Source of the DNA: Bacilli bacterium
GTDB taxonomy: Bacteria; Bacillota; Bacilli; Paenibacillales; KCTC-25726
Assembly (NCBI GenBank): GCA_036381315.1
Contig: DASVDB010000174.1
Span: 1-39,333, forward strand
Length of the DNA: 39,333 nucleotides
Direction of reading: 5' to 3'
The position numbers and the translations under genes were made by a program. Below, piece after piece: positions 25,830 through 35,621 of the stretch; the stretch's first letter is position 1, and each line of letters begins with the position of its first letter. A model generated the notes under the pieces. The model searched no databases. It worked only from the letters and a program-made list of their open reading frames with translations, and was not told where the DNA came from.

Positions 25830-28035
25830 ACGACCTGGCAAATTCGGCCAAAGCCTTTTTTCGCTCCGCATCGCGGCAATCGATACGCAGCACGTATTCC
25901 CTGATTGTCTGACCGGGCTGAATCTCGCCGTATTTGCGCATCATTTTTTTCCACTCGCGTTCCCAATATTTTGTCCGCATTCTCCGCGCGGAAATGGCCG
26001 CCGCGCTTTGCACGGCGCGTTTGCGAGCAAACTTGCGGCGCAAACCATGGACGGCCGCCCATAAAAGCAAAATCCCGGGAATGCCGGCCAAACCTCTGGC
26101 GATCGCAGGCTTTTGCAGATCGGCTTCGCGGATGAATTGCAGCCACCAATGCCCGATTGCGTCAACTGTAATGGCGGCTATAGCGCGAACATTCCAATTG
26201 TCGCCGGCGTTTGATATTTCTGCCCCATAGGCGGCAGGCCCTATATCCGAAGCCGCGGCATTTTGTGCGATTGCTCCGTCTGCTTCCCTCTGCCGATCCG
26301 GTATAGCGTGCCGATCAGCCGGTTGATGCCCGCTTTCCGGCAAAAAACCCGGCGTCGGTTCAAACGGTACCCAGCCAATCCCGGCAAAATATGCTTCCAC
26401 CCAGGAGTGCGCGTCGCTGTTGCGCACGGTTACGATCAACGCGTCTCCACCGTAACCGGTTATTTCTCCCGGGGCATAGCCCTTCGCCCAACGCGCCGGA
26501 ATGCCCGCAGCCCGCAGCAAAACGGTCATCGCCGTGGAAAAATGGTCGCAGTACCCTTGCTTCTGTTCAAACAAAAACCGGTCGACAAAATCTTCGGACT
26601 TAGCCGGGAAACCGTTGCCCGCCAGGTCATAACGGTAATTGTTCCGCAGAAATTGTTGAATCGCCAGCGCTTGATCGTACGGATTGGTCAACCCCGCCGT
26701 CAAACGTTGCGCCAATTCCCTGACGCGGGCGGGCAGTTCTTCGGGAAGCTGCAGACCGTATTGCCGGATGTCCGGCGGAATCTGTCCTAAACTTTGGCGC
26801 AGCAAGTCGGGGTCGTTGGGCGGCGCGTACACGGCCAGCTTATAATAAGCGGCGGCATAACCGGCAGCGGCGAAAGTGACGCGCGCGTCTTGTTTCCCCG
26901 CTTTCAGTTTGCCGGACATGAGCAGCTTCCCGCGATCGTCGGCGGCAGCCAACAGGCGCGCGATTTCCCCGCCCGCAAACAGCGGCATATCCGCTTGCGG
27001 CTTTTCCACCATGATTTCCTGGGTAATCATGGCGGACTGTCGCAGCGCCTGACCAACCGGCAAATCGCTGAACAAGCCGTATTCCGCTTCATTCGCCAAC
27101 CCCTCCCAGCCTTTGCCGGTATAGACGCTCTTTGTTTCTCCGCGCCAAAAGGTAAGCCGATTTGTTTTCGCCAAAAAGGCAACTCCGTCGTCAAGCGTAA
27201 CGGCGCCGCCCAAGCTGCCGTCATCATTGCCGTAGCCCGACAGGCTCGCCTGATGAACGGCGGATTTTTCCGGCCAATCGAGCCTCGGCGCGTTCCAATC
27301 GGCGAAATGGAGCGCTGCCAACAGCCTGTCGTCGGCATGCGCTTTTACCCCGCTCGCGAATATGGTCCCGGCCAACACGATTAGCGCGGCGCAGAAAACT
27401 CCCGACGCCAGCCAGCGCGCATAAGCTGCCGTGCGGCGCGAAAATACGATCCCGTACCGATCGGTCAAACCGGGCACAAGCACCACCGCAGCCAGCACAA
27501 GCCCCGCCGCGACGACGCGGATCGCAGCGGCGGCCATATTCATGCCAGCCCAAATGTTTAATGCCGTAAGGTAAATAAAAGTTGGAAGGACAAGCCACAT
27601 CACGCGTTTTTTTTGGACGACAACGGCATAAGCGACCGACAGGAGCAGCGCCGTTCCCAACAAGAACATGAACGTCCTGATTTCCATGCTTAAATCGGGC
27701 AGATTCCCGCGCAAAAAATTGGCGGCGTCGCGGGACAACAGGACAAAGATTCGCTGCCAGTCAGCGGGGCGCAAGAGATCATAAGCAAACAGATGCAACG
27801 TAACACCCGCGCAAACGGAAACTTTCGTCAGCCATTCCACGCCGGATGACAATTTCAAGAGATCAATCGCCAGAAACATCGCCACCGCCCCGATCAACGG
27901 ACCGACCATATATAACCGGGTTATTTCCGGTATGGCCGCAAGCGGCCGCAACCATTCGGCGGCAATCACAAAGACGCCCGCGGCAACCGGCATCCGTTCA
28001 AACAAAGCCAATCCGGCCTGCGGTTTCTCCGCCAT
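25801..28035 (-). CDS. Membrane transglutaminase-like protein (DUF3488/TgpA type)
   Basis: About 744 residues. The first 210 or so hold several transmembrane helices. The outward transglutaminase-like domain follows, with the Cys in [33 protein letters not shown] and the His in [18 protein letters not shown], giving a Cys-His-Asp triad of protease or amide-transfer type. A final helix ([20 protein letters not shown]) and a basic cytoplasmic tail end it. The ATG at 28035 has GGGAGGT just upstream and overlaps the DUF58 gene by 38 bp. With MoxR and DUF58 it forms a conserved trio (yeaC-yeaD-yebA next to guaA in B. subtilis). The substrate is unknown. Confidence 0.9.
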   Translation of the reverse strand: MAEKPQAGLALFERMPVAAGVFVIAAEWLRPLAAIPEITRLYMVGPLIGAVAMFLAIDLLKLSSGVEWLTKVSVCAGVTLHLFAYDLLRPADWQRIFVLLSRDAANFLRGNLPDLSMEIRTFMFLLGTALLLSVAYAVVVQKKRVMWLVLPTFIYLTALNIWAGMNMAAAAIRVVAAGLVLAAVVLVPGLTDRYGIVFSRRTAAYARWLASGVFCAALIVLAGTIFASGVKAHADDRLLAALHFADWNAPRLDWPEKSAVHQASLSGYGNDDGSLGGAVTLDDGVAFLAKTNRLTFWRGETKSVYTGKGWEGLANEAEYGLFSDLPVGQALRQSAMITQEIMVEKPQADMPLFAGGEIARLLAAADDRGKLLMSGKLKAGKQDARVTFAAAGYAAAYYKLAVYAPPNDPDLLRQSLGQIPPDIRQYGLQLPEELPARVRELAQRLTAGLTNPYDQALAIQQFLRNNYRYDLAGNGFPAKSEDFVDRFLFEQKQGYCDHFSTAMTVLLRAAGIPARWAKGYAPGEITGYGGDALIVTVRNSDAHSWVEAYFAGIGWVPFEPTPGFLPESGHQPADRHAIPDRQREADGAIAQNAAASDIGPAAYGAEISNAGDNWNVRAIAAITVDAIGHWWLQFIREADLQKPAIARGLAGIPGILLLWAAVHGLRRKFARKRAVQSAAAISARRMRTKYWEREWKKMMRKYGEIQPGQTIREYVLRIDCRDAERKKALAEFARSYEAARYGGG

Positions 28036-29254
28036 GCCCGCCACCTCCCATGGCCCATTGCCTTTTTCCCGCGGCCGAATATACTTCGGCAGTCCGCTTC
28101 TTCCCGGCATAAACGAATCTTTGCAACAACTGCCGTTCCCGCTGCGCAACCAAAGAAGCGCCGCTCACCCAAACAAGCGAAAGCGGCGATTCGCGCCGCT
28201 CCTGCCACGAAGCTGCGGCGCGCAGCGTTTCCTCATCCAGCCATGCCGTGAACAGTACAACAGCGGTTTCTTCCGGCAATCTTCGCCGCATTTCGGAAAA
28301 AATTCGCGACAGTGACGCTGTTTTATCCGGTGCTATAAGCGCCAGCCTGCGTTCCCGGTCATGCGCGTAGCCGGGAGCGCGCAGCAGATCGCGCCGGTAA
28401 TGCTTGTCCGTGCAGACCATAGTTGCGGCTAACCGCGCGTTTGCCGCCGCCAGTGAAAAGCCAAGCGCCATCCGCACGCTCGCTTCGAACGCGTGCGGTT
28501 CCTTATGCTCTTCCCTCCCGCGCGCGGATGCGTCCAGCACCACAAGCAGGCGATTTTCAGCCGGTTGTTCCGCAACTTTGGCATGCAGCTTGCCCGTTTT
28601 GGCGGACGCCCGCCAATGAATCCGACTGAGCGGATCGCCGGCGGCAAACAGGCGCACTCCATTGGCTTCGCCGTCAGGCATATGCGCGCCAACCGGGCGC
28701 AGACCGGCGGCCGCGGCGCCGCAATCTGCGCCGCCTGCCGGAACAAAGAGCGGCTTGGGCACAGCCAAAAAGGCATCGCGCAACTCCACTTTTTGGCTGA
28801 TCGTGACAAACCCAAAGAAATCGCCGGCAATCAGTTCAACCGCGCCAAACCGCCATTCTCCCCGCTCTGTGGGGCAAAGCCGGTAGCGGACGGCAAACTC
28901 CCGTTGAAACCATGGCAGGCAAAAAGCATGAAAGCGTTCCGTTTTCGCGGTTCGCTCATGGCGGCAGCAATCGCGCACAACCACCCAAATAAACGGAAAT
29001 CCCGCTTTACGGCGAATGTGAACGAACGCGTCAAGTTCGTCCCCGCACGCAATACTTGCGCAAGGCAACTCGCGCCGCGCATGGATGCCTGAGATGCCGA
29101 AAACGCAGACGAATACGGCAAAAATAAGCAAGATCGTCAAAATGAAAAATGCAGGGATGCCCGCTTCCGCGCCCGCGCCGAATCCGAGGAAAGCCGAGAC
29201 GAGCCACAAGAAACAAGGAAGGACGAGCCCGCGCAACCGTAATTCCGACTTCAT
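27998..29254 (-). CDS. DUF58 domain protein
   Basis: About 418 residues. Two N-terminal hydrophobic segments (residues 7-25 and 30-50) anchor it. The DUF58 signature [20 protein letters not shown] lies mid-protein, followed by a von Willebrand A-like fold starting [11 protein letters not shown], with a metal-site-like Asp-Ala-Ser. Such proteins partner MoxR ATPases in assembling or activating envelope complexes. The ATG at 29254 overlaps the MoxR stop in an ATGA; a GTG six bases earlier is an alternative. The N-terminal half is unusually rich in Cys and Phe. Confidence 0.88.
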   Translation of the reverse strand: MKSELRLRGLVLPCFLWLVSAFLGFGAGAEAGIPAFFILTILLIFAVFVCVFGISGIHARRELPCASIACGDELDAFVHIRRKAGFPFIWVVVRDCCRHERTAKTERFHAFCLPWFQREFAVRYRLCPTERGEWRFGAVELIAGDFFGFVTISQKVELRDAFLAVPKPLFVPAGGADCGAAAAGLRPVGAHMPDGEANGVRLFAAGDPLSRIHWRASAKTGKLHAKVAEQPAENRLLVVLDASARGREEHKEPHAFEASVRMALGFSLAAANARLAATMVCTDKHYRRDLLRAPGYAHDRERRLALIAPDKTASLSRIFSEMRRRLPEETAVVLFTAWLDEETLRAAASWQERRESPLSLVWVSGASLVAQRERQLLQRFVYAGKKRTAEVYSAAGKRQWAMGGGGHGGETAGRIGFV

Positions 29255-30297
29255 TCCCACACGCCCACCGTCCTGTTCGCCCTCCTGCCCGAACCTTCAT
29301 GGCGGCGCATCAGCCCGAAATCCTTGCCGCCAATGTGCGGCACGGCCGTTTTTTGCACCGCCTCGCGCAGAATGTCATCCGCCGTTTTCCCGTCCATTTC
29401 CGCTTCCGGCCGCAACATCAAACGATGGGTGAGCACATCGGGCGCAAAATACAACACATCGTCGGGGACGACAAAATCCCGTTCATGCATCCACGCCCAC
29501 GCCTGCGCCGCCTTTAAAAGCGCGCCCGAACCGCGCGGGCTTACGCCCAGAAGCACGTCTGGATGAATTCTCGTTTGCTGCGCCAAATGCACAATCAATT
29601 GTTTGATATCCGCGTCAACAAAAACGGAGCGGACGGCAAGCTGAATCTCCCGCCATTCTTCAACGGCAATAACGGGCTTAAGCCGCGAAACGGGATGTTC
29701 CGCGCTGATCAGATCGAGCATATCAACCTCTTGTCCGCTCTCCGGATAGCCCATTTTTAAGCGCAGCAAAAATCTGTCCATTTGCGCTTCCGGCAGCGTT
29801 GACGTCCCCAATAAATGCGGCGGATTTTGCGTTGCCACGACGATAAACGGATCAGGCAGCGGATACGTGCCGCCGTCCACCGTGACGCATTTTTCCTCCA
29901 TGCACTCCAGAAGCGCCGATTGCGTTTTCGGCGACGCGCGGTTGATTTCATCCGCCAGGACGATATTCGCCATCACCGGCCCTTCGCGAAAGACAAACTC
30001 TCCCGTTTTTTGGTTATAGACGGATGCGCCGATAACATCTCCGGGCAGCATGTCGGAAGTGAATTGAATCCGTTTGCAGGTGCAGCCGAACGTTGCCGCC
30101 AGCGCCCGCGCCAGCATCGTCTTGCCCACGCCGGGCACGTCTTCCAGCAGAATGTGGCCCCCGCACAAGAGCGCGGTAACCGACTTTTCTATCATTTCGG
30201 TTTTGCCTACGATTACTTTTTCCACATTGCGCACAATTTGCTTGATGATTTCATGCGGCCTATCAAACATGCCGCCAAACGCCAATTCGGGGCGCAT
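29251..30297 (-). CDS. MoxR-family AAA+ ATPase
   Basis: About 348 residues. Walker A is LLEDVPGVGKTMLARALA, Walker B is NIVLADEINRASPKTQSALL, sensor 1 is VVATQNPPHLLGT, the arginine region is LPEAQMDRFLLRLKMGYP, and a C-terminal lid follows GVSPRGSGALLKAA. MoxR proteins act as ATP-driven chaperones, here probably for the DUF58 and transglutaminase partners. The ATG at 30297 has GGGAG eight bases upstream. A GTG at 30357 opens the same frame without a ribosome-binding site. First gene of the trio. Confidence 0.92.
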   Translation of the reverse strand: MRPELAFGGMFDRPHEIIKQIVRNVEKVIVGKTEMIEKSVTALLCGGHILLEDVPGVGKTMLARALAATFGCTCKRIQFTSDMLPGDVIGASVYNQKTGEFVFREGPVMANIVLADEINRASPKTQSALLECMEEKCVTVDGGTYPLPDPFIVVATQNPPHLLGTSTLPEAQMDRFLLRLKMGYPESGQEVDMLDLISAEHPVSRLKPVIAVEEWREIQLAVRSVFVDADIKQLIVHLAQQTRIHPDVLLGVSPRGSGALLKAAQAWAWMHERDFVVPDDVLYFAPDVLTHRLMLRPEAEMDGKTADDILREAVQKTAVPHIGGKDFGLMRRHEGSGRRANRTVGVWE

Positions 30298-30361
30298 TTC
30301 ACCAACTCCCTCAAGTCGCTCAAGGTCTTCCTTTCTAGCATTGCCAAAGAAAAACACAAAT

Positions 30362-30401
30362 AAACCGGGAGCGTTTTGTCTTATGCAAGTCCCCGGTTTT
30401 C
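30362..30401 (-). terminator. Probable terminator after the polysaccharide deacetylase gene
   Basis: AAACCGGGA (30362-30370) pairs with TCCCCGGTTT (30390-30399), one base bulged. The minus-strand T-run after it is broken (TTTATTTG). It lies 16 bp past the deacetylase stop. Confidence 0.5.
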
Positions 30402-30416
30402 TATGAAGCTTATGAT

Positions 30417-31703
30417 CTATTGCCGTGGCGCGCTTTTATCGCGCAACTCTATCATTCCAGTACCGCGGCTAATTTTGACAGATACGATTTCACAGTCGAA
30501 TAGCTGAGCGGCCAGGCGAAGCGAAATCCGTACGCGCCCCGCTTCCAATTTGATCGCGCCCGTTCTCACTGCAATTTCCGGCATTTCCGCCGTCTTATCG
30601 AAAAATTCCCCGTCCAGCGGACGCAATTGCCAATGATGCCGCCCATATATGAGCGTGGCCGTTTTCGAGAATTGATTCCAGCCGATATCCCCGTCCAACC
30701 AGTCGGACAAATCTTTTAGCGGCACATAAAAATGCCCGTTTTGCAGCGCAGCCTGCCGCAAGTTCAATGTTTTGCGCTGTGCGCCGTCGTGCCAAACGAG
30801 GTTTAAACACGTCGGCGATTTACTCTCGGATTTACTCTCGGATTTACTCTCATGATCGGCTATCGCCGCCAACATATTCCGGAAATCTGCCGCTGTCACG
30901 TTGCGCGGCGGTATTTTGGGGCCCAACGGGAAGTGGACGGGCCGTACTTTTTCATTGAGCGCGGCAAAATGGTAGCCCTTCTCTTTAAAAAAGCGGATAA
31001 TATCCGGCAGCGCTTTGACGGACTCGGCATGTCCCGCCCCGTCATGCAAAAGGACATGCACCTCCTTGGGGAACGGCCCTTTTTTGACGTTGGCCACAAT
31101 CTCCGCCGCCGGAACGCCTTTACGCTGCGAGTCGCCGCTGTCGATATTCCAATCGTATACCTCGTATCCAGCCTGATCGAGATAGTAGAAATAAAAGGCG
31201 TCAAAATGGTTGTACGTTCCTCCCGGCGCCCGCAAAAGCTTCGGCCGAACGTCGGCAACCCGGGCGATGATCGCCTCGGTGCGCTGAATTTGCTCCCAGA
31301 AGTCGGCGAAATCCCGATAAATCTCCGCATATTGATGATTAAACGTATGGTTTCCGAGCGCATGGCCTTCCCGCACGATCCGCCTGATTGCATCCGGATG
31401 GGACTGCGCGTTATTCCCCAGCACAAAAAAAGTCGCCTTGATTTTTTCTTCTTTTAAAATATCCAAAACTTCCGGCGTCAACGCGCTCGGCCCGTCGTCA
31501 AACGTGAGATAGACGGTCGGTTGCTCGGGATGTGCGAACGTTTTTGGCGACGGCGGCAGCTTCTCTTGCTTCAGTTCCAGGTAAACCGCGTTTTGCCCGG
31601 CGCCATTGGCGGCCGCCCCGACAGCGGCAAATCCAAATATCAGCCAAAAAGATAACATTGCCCCGCAGAGCAGTTTGCTTGTTTTGCGAAAATGTCCGTT
31701 CAT
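30417..31703 (-). CDS. Secreted polysaccharide deacetylase with C-terminal copper-amine-oxidase-like domain
   Basis: About 428 residues. A signal segment (LLCGAMLSFWLIFGFAAVGAAA) leads to the NodB-type deacetylase domain: VYLTFDDGPS with the catalytic Asp pair, ALGNHTFNHQYAE with the two metal His, LRAPGGTYNHFDAF, and the closing VHVLLHDGAGHAE. It likely removes N-acetyl groups from peptidoglycan or another glycan outside the cell. After a linker with three ESKS repeats comes a C-terminal part (FYVPLKDLSDWLDGDIGWN) resembling the stalk domain common in Paenibacillus secreted enzymes. The ATG at 31703 sits directly after a strong hairpin; the frame continues upstream through it, but that part is repeat DNA. 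Confidence 0.88.
   Translation of the reverse strand: MNGHFRKTSKLLCGAMLSFWLIFGFAAVGAAANGAGQNAVYLELKQEKLPPSPKTFAHPEQPTVYLTFDDGPSALTPEVLDILKEEKIKATFFVLGNNAQSHPDAIRRIVREGHALGNHTFNHQYAEIYRDFADFWEQIQRTEAIIARVADVRPKLLRAPGGTYNHFDAFYFYYLDQAGYEVYDWNIDSGDSQRKGVPAAEIVANVKKGPFPKEVHVLLHDGAGHAESVKALPDIIRFFKEKGYHFAALNEKVRPVHFPLGPKIPPRNVTAADFRNMLAAIADHESKSESKSESKSPTCLNLVWHDGAQRKTLNLRQAALQNGHFYVPLKDLSDWLDGDIGWNQFSKTATLIYGRHHWQLRPLDGEFFDKTAEMPEIAVRTGAIKLEAGRVRISLRLAAQLFDCEIVSVKISRGTGMIELRDKSAPRQ
30817..30852. repeat. Three tandem 12-bp repeats inside the deacetylase gene
   Basis: GATTTACTCTCG occurs twice and GATTTACTCTCA once, end to end. On the coding strand they read Glu-Ser-Lys-Ser three times, a hydrophilic linker between the catalytic and C-terminal domains. 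Copy number may vary by slippage. Confidence 0.85.
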
Positions 31704-31707
31704 ATGA

Positions 31708-31761
31708 AAAGCCCCCATATATTTTGGCGAAACATGCTTCGCTAGAATATATGGGGGCTTT
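31708..31761 (-). terminator. Long perfect hairpin between oxidoreductase and deacetylase genes
   Basis: Arms at 31708-31723 and 31746-31761 (AAAGCCCCCATATATT and its exact complement) give 16 perfect pairs, with an inner GCGAA/TTCGC stem. The minus strand continues with TTTTCATATG, so it can terminate the epimerase-oxidoreductase operon. Its last GGGGG is also the only ribosome-binding candidate for the deacetylase start. Confidence 0.7.
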
Positions 31762-31819
31762 GGCAGCGATATGACTTTTCTTATGCGTGCGATATGCGCG
31801 GCATCGGCATGTTCCTGCC

Positions 31820-32842
31820 TTACTGCGCTACTTTTACCCAAGCGCCTTTCTTATCGGCAGAGGCGATTTCCGCCTCCACAATCGCGATGCTGTCCATCGT
31901 GCTGCGCGGATCCGCCTTCGTAACGGGCTCATTGTTGCCGAGCGCCTCAACGAAATATTTTAACTCGTAATAGTACCCCATATCCGGGGGAAGGTCGACG
32001 ATAAAACCGGGGGCAGCTTCCGGATTGACTTTCAAAACATTGCCCTGGAACACGATGTTTCCGTGTTCAAAGTTGACGCGAAAGCCCATCTCAAAGCCGT
32101 AATCGCCCTGCAGGGTCCAATCGGCCTGCGCGTTCACCACTTTCCCATCCGCATACTTGTAATGCGTGGACACTACATCGTAGCCGCTGCCGGGTATCAC
32201 GACGCGCGCCTGCGTAGAAACTTCTTCCGGTTTGCCGAACAGCCAGTTGACCATATCGGTGTCATGGACATGCATATCCAGCATGGCGCCGCCGCTTTTT
32301 TCTTTCTGCGTAAGCCAAGCTCCCCATGTTGGCGTACCGCCGCCGCGGTAGAAATAGCCGCTGATGGCGTTGCCGTAAGTGCCTTTCTCGACAACCTCTT
32401 GCAAATATTCATACGCCGGCCAGAAGCGCAGACATTGTCCGATCATCAGCGTCTTGCCGTTCTGTTCGGCCGCCCGCACCATCTCTTCGCATTCCCTGAC
32501 CGTGAGCGCCATCGGCTTTTCGCACAAAACATGCAGCCCCTTGCGCAAACATTGCACGGATACATCGCGGTGCAAAAAAGTCGGAAGCGTAATGTCGACC
32601 ATATCCAGTTGCTCTTTTTCCAACATTTCTTGCAACGATACATATTTGGCAAACCGGCTGAAATCGATTGCCGAAGAACCGGCGTCGATGTTCCCGCCGG
32701 AAGATTGCCCGGACAGCTTGTTTTGATCGATATCGCACAGCGCCACAACCTGAATGGGCAACCCTTCCTGCTCCAAACGAAGATAGTTTTCCAGGTGCGC
32801 CCTGCCCATAAAGCCCAATCCGATAAGCCCGATTTTGATCAT
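31820..32842 (-). CDS. Gfo/Idh/MocA-family sugar oxidoreductase
   Basis: NAD(P)-dependent dehydrogenase of 340 residues. The Rossmann motif is KIGLIGLGFMGRAHLENY, the catalytic-Lys region is LHVLCEKPMALT, and the C-terminal substrate domain holds SGGAMLDMHVHDTDMVNWL with the usual Asp-His. Substrates in this family are sugars or inositols; which one cannot be told. Its ATG shares one base with the upstream epimerase stop, so the two are coupled. A strong hairpin follows it. It probably acts with the epimerase on one sugar under the divergent AraC regulator. Confidence 0.92.
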   Translation of the reverse strand: MIKIGLIGLGFMGRAHLENYLRLEQEGLPIQVVALCDIDQNKLSGQSSGGNIDAGSSAIDFSRFAKYVSLQEMLEKEQLDMVDITLPTFLHRDVSVQCLRKGLHVLCEKPMALTVRECEEMVRAAEQNGKTLMIGQCLRFWPAYEYLQEVVEKGTYGNAISGYFYRGGGTPTWGAWLTQKEKSGGAMLDMHVHDTDMVNWLFGKPEEVSTQARVVIPGSGYDVVSTHYKYADGKVVNAQADWTLQGDYGFEMGFRVNFEHGNIVFQGNVLKVNPEAAPGFIVDLPPDMGYYYELKYFVEALGNNEPVTKADPRSTMDSIAIVEAEIASADKKGAWVKVAQ

Positions 32843-33690
32843 CAGCGTTTTGTCCTCCCCAGGATGGCGTCCATAGAAGCCGAAGTATTGTAAACAATTT
32901 GCGTCGTAAAATGCGTATAAGGCGGGATCATCTCGGCGGTCACGAAATCGTCGTAGCCGACTTCCTTGAGCGCCTTCACGACTTCAGGATAGTTCACGTC
33001 GCCGGCGAGCAAATCGACAAAGCCGGACAATCCGCCCGACTCGCGCCGGTAGTCTTTGAAATGGACTTTCTTGATCCGCTTGTTCAAGATGCGGATCCAA
33101 TGCTCGGGATAACCGGAATAAACAACATTGCCGACATCAAAATAAGCCCCGACATAGTCCGAGTTGATTTGGTCGATAAAGTTCCGCATTTCAAGCGGCG
33201 AAAGCAAAAACTTGTTCCAGACGTTTTCAATGCCGATCGCGACCTGATGCGCTTTGGCCTCTCCGGCAAGCCGCGACAGCGCCTCCAACGCGTAGTCGTA
33301 AGCCCGGTCGTACGGGACCACCTCGGAATTCGGAATAAAGTCGACGCCGACCGCCCCCGGAACGACAAGAATCGTATCGACGCCAAGTATGGACGCGAAC
33401 TCCAACTGTTTTTTCACAATGGACTGCGCTTTCTCGCGAATTTCCGCTTTGCTGCTCGTGAGCGAATAGTCCCAATACAATCCGCTTGCCAGGCTGGACA
33501 GCGCAATCCCCGTATCCTCGGCCAGTTTTCTGTACTCCTGAATTTCTTCGGTTGTGCTTTCCAGACTTAATTGCCCTGTTTCGTTCAAAGCCAGTTCGAT
33601 TCCGTCGAATCCGGCGTCTTTGGCGATTTTGATACAATCTGCGATTTTGGCATTTGGGGGAAACGACCAGATGTTGATGCCTTTTTTCAT
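32842..33690 (-). CDS. Sugar phosphate isomerase/epimerase (xylose isomerase-like TIM barrel)
   Basis: About 282 residues. AP-endonuclease-2/IolE-IolI-type barrel: opening KKGINIWSFPPNAK, DAGFDGIELALNE, GVDTILVVPG, the metal Glu in VAIGIENVWNKFL, YFDVGNVVYSGYPE, VHFKDYRRE and the final Glu in FVTAEMIPP. It likely isomerises or epimerises a keto sugar or inositol derivative. I chose the ATG at 33690, eight bases after AGGAGG; an ATG six bases earlier abuts that site. First gene of a two-gene operon with the oxidoreductase. Confidence 0.9.
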   Translation of the reverse strand: MKKGINIWSFPPNAKIADCIKIAKDAGFDGIELALNETGQLSLESTTEEIQEYRKLAEDTGIALSSLASGLYWDYSLTSSKAEIREKAQSIVKKQLEFASILGVDTILVVPGAVGVDFIPNSEVVPYDRAYDYALEALSRLAGEAKAHQVAIGIENVWNKFLLSPLEMRNFIDQINSDYVGAYFDVGNVVYSGYPEHWIRILNKRIKKVHFKDYRRESGGLSGFVDLLAGDVNYPEVVKALKEVGYDDFVTAEMIPPYTHFTTQIVYNTSASMDAILGRTKR

Positions 33691-33742
33691 ACACATCTCC
33701 TCCTAAACGCCATTTTAATAGGAATGGAGCGATTCGCCTTTA

Positions 33743-33765
33743 TGCAAAAAGCCGTTTTTTTTGCA
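33743..33765. promoter_or_regulatory. Inverted repeat in the epimerase/AraC divergent promoter region
   Basis: TGCAAAAA and TTTTTGCA (33743-33750, 33758-33765) form an 8-bp inverted repeat around seven bases. It lies 50-75 bp from both divergent starts, where an AraC-type operator would be expected. No convincing -10/-35 pair was found. Confidence 0.4.
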
Positions 33766-33816
33766 ATTTTGATATGTTAAGATGATTTTCAAACAAGGCC
33801 TGAAAGGATGACTGCC

Positions 33817-34719
33817 GTGAAGTTTGAACGGCTGACGCTTGCCGAATCGTTATCGATCCGCAAGCTGATTTCATTCCATTATTTCGAATACGCAAAAGGG
33901 TATATGTTCCCGGGAGAGCAGCATGACTTTTGGGAATTTCTCTATGTGGACAAAGGGGAAGTGGAAGTCCGCGCCGACGAGCGCGTCCTTGAGCTCAAGC
34001 AAGGCATGATGATTTTCCACAAACCGCTGGAATTTCACACGGTTTATGTCGATCAGGCGCATAAGCCGCCGAATCTCATTGTGATCGCATTCGAGTGCGT
34101 ATCGCCGTTTATGAACCATTTGGAAAATAAAGTGTTGGCGCTGGGAGACCGGGAGCGCAATCTGCTTTCGGAAATTTTGCAGGAAGGCTTTCAGGCGTTT
34201 ATTCCGCCTTTCGACAACCCGGCCGTGCATCGCTTATCGCGCAATCCGAACGCGCCGTTTGCCGGCGAGCAAATCGTCAAATCATCTCTGGAAATGCTCT
34301 TGATCAACTTGATTCGTCAGCAAATTGCGAACTCCGCAGGACAAGAACCGCGCAAGCTTTCCTCCATGCAGCAGGAAAAAACCGAGCAGCGCATTGTGCG
34401 GCAAATTACCGCCTATATGCGGAATCATCTCGCCGAGCCGCTGTCGCTTGACGATCTCTGCCGGGAAGTGCATTTGGGAAAAAGCCGCTTAAAAGAAATC
34501 TTTAAAGCGCAAATTGGCACCAGCGCATTTGATTATTTTAAGCGGCTTAAAATTGCCGAAGCGAAAACCTTGATCCGCGAAGAACAGTACAATTTTACCG
34601 AAATTGCCGCCAAATTGGGATACGGAAGCATCCATTATTTCTCCAAAGATTTTAAAAAGGCGACAGGCATGCCTCCTTCCGAATATGCGCGTTCGGCAAA
34701 AGCGCGCGCGCAACTTTAA
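33817..34719 (+). CDS. AraC-family transcriptional regulator
   Basis: About 300 residues. An N-terminal cupin-like sensing half (around EQHDFWEFLYVDKGEVEV and MMIFHKPLEFHTVYV) is followed by a C-terminal AraC double helix-turn-helix: SLDDLCREVHLGKSRLKEIF and NFTEIAAKLGYGSIHYFSKD, ending FKKATGMPPSEYAR. I prefer the GTG at 33817, eight bases after AAAGGA; the ATG at 33808 touches that site. It is divergent from the epimerase-oxidoreductase pair, its probable target. The inducer is probably a sugar, by analogy. Confidence 0.9.
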   Translation: MKFERLTLAESLSIRKLISFHYFEYAKGYMFPGEQHDFWEFLYVDKGEVEVRADERVLELKQGMMIFHKPLEFHTVYVDQAHKPPNLIVIAFECVSPFMNHLENKVLALGDRERNLLSEILQEGFQAFIPPFDNPAVHRLSRNPNAPFAGEQIVKSSLEMLLINLIRQQIANSAGQEPRKLSSMQQEKTEQRIVRQITAYMRNHLAEPLSLDDLCREVHLGKSRLKEIFKAQIGTSAFDYFKRLKIAEAKTLIREEQYNFTEIAAKLGYGSIHYFSKDFKKATGMPPSEYARSAKARAQL

Positions 34720-34734
34720 GGCGATCTCGCCCCT

Positions 34735-35499
34735 TCATTGCGCTATGTCCCGCTTCGCCATGTCCTGATTATGGAAATTCCAGTTTTGCGTTTCGATCGA
34801 GATCACGTGGCTGTTCCTTCTGATGTGCTCAAGTGATTGCGGCAGTTGCTCAAGCGTTTTCATTTTGATGCTGAATTTGGCTTTCATGACGGTCCGGGCG
34901 TCATCCGCGCGCGCCGCCGATTCTTCCGGCTTGATATTCACATTCACCACCTGAATATCATGCTGCCCGAACAGGTTGGATATTTCCCCGAGCGACTGCT
35001 CGCCATCGTAATAGCAAATCACGACATCCTGCTGTTTTTTGTTGCGCAGCAAATTTTTCTCCAGTTTGTTTAAAACGAACAGACTGATGAGCACCATGAC
35101 CGTTGACAATACGGCTACATAATAGAAACCGGCGCCCACGCACAGGCCGATCGCCGCCACAACCCAAATCGACGCGGCCGTAGTCAAGCCGGATACGATC
35201 GAGCCGTTGCGCATAATTGCCCCGGCGCCCAAAAAGCCGATGCCGGAAACCACTTGCGCCGCCAACCGCGCCGGGTCAACCCGCACGTTCAGTTCATTCA
35301 CAAACTGGTTGAATCCATAAATCGACAAAAGCATAATGGCGGAAGATCCGATACATACCAAAATATGTGTTCTTAGCCCGGCGGCATGATTGTTCCATTC
35401 CCGTTCGAAGCCGATTACGCCGCCCAGCGCAGCAGCCGCCAATATGCGCAAAGTTAAATCCCACATGCTGATTTGCCAAACATTTTCCATCTCATGCAT
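34735..35499 (-). CDS. MgtC/SapB-family membrane protein
   Basis: About 254 residues from this start. The N-terminal half has four or five transmembrane helices with the family motifs ALGGVIGFEREWNNHAAGLRT, QVVSGIGFLGAGAIMRNG and GLTTAASIWVVAAIGLCVGAG. The C-terminal half is a soluble ACT-like domain (about residues 155-240). MgtC proteins aid survival at low magnesium, partly by affecting the F-ATP synthase; the role here is inferred. AAGGG lies six bases before the ATG at 35499. The frame is open back to an ATG at 35598 with a stronger AGGAGG; that would add 33 basic residues. It ends 15 bp from the convergent AraC gene. Confidence 0.88.
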   Translation of the reverse strand: MHEMENVWQISMWDLTLRILAAAALGGVIGFEREWNNHAAGLRTHILVCIGSSAIMLLSIYGFNQFVNELNVRVDPARLAAQVVSGIGFLGAGAIMRNGSIVSGLTTAASIWVVAAIGLCVGAGFYYVAVLSTVMVLISLFVLNKLEKNLLRNKKQQDVVICYYDGEQSLGEISNLFGQHDIQVVNVNIKPEESAARADDARTVMKAKFSIKMKTLEQLPQSLEHIRRNSHVISIETQNWNFHNQDMAKRDIAQ

Positions 35500-35621
35500 C
35501 ACCCTTCTGTGTCGATAATAAAAAAACAGCGTTGCCATCCGGCCCCTTTTATTAGCCGCGCCCCGAATATGAAAAAGACGCAAAGCATACCCCGACATCG
35601 ATTCCTCCTAAAAGAGAAGGA

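Noticed and set aside
31532-31774. Plus-strand open frame across the 31708-31761 hairpin
   Set aside because: It arises from the palindrome and the antisense of the deacetylase signal peptide; no ribosome-binding site.
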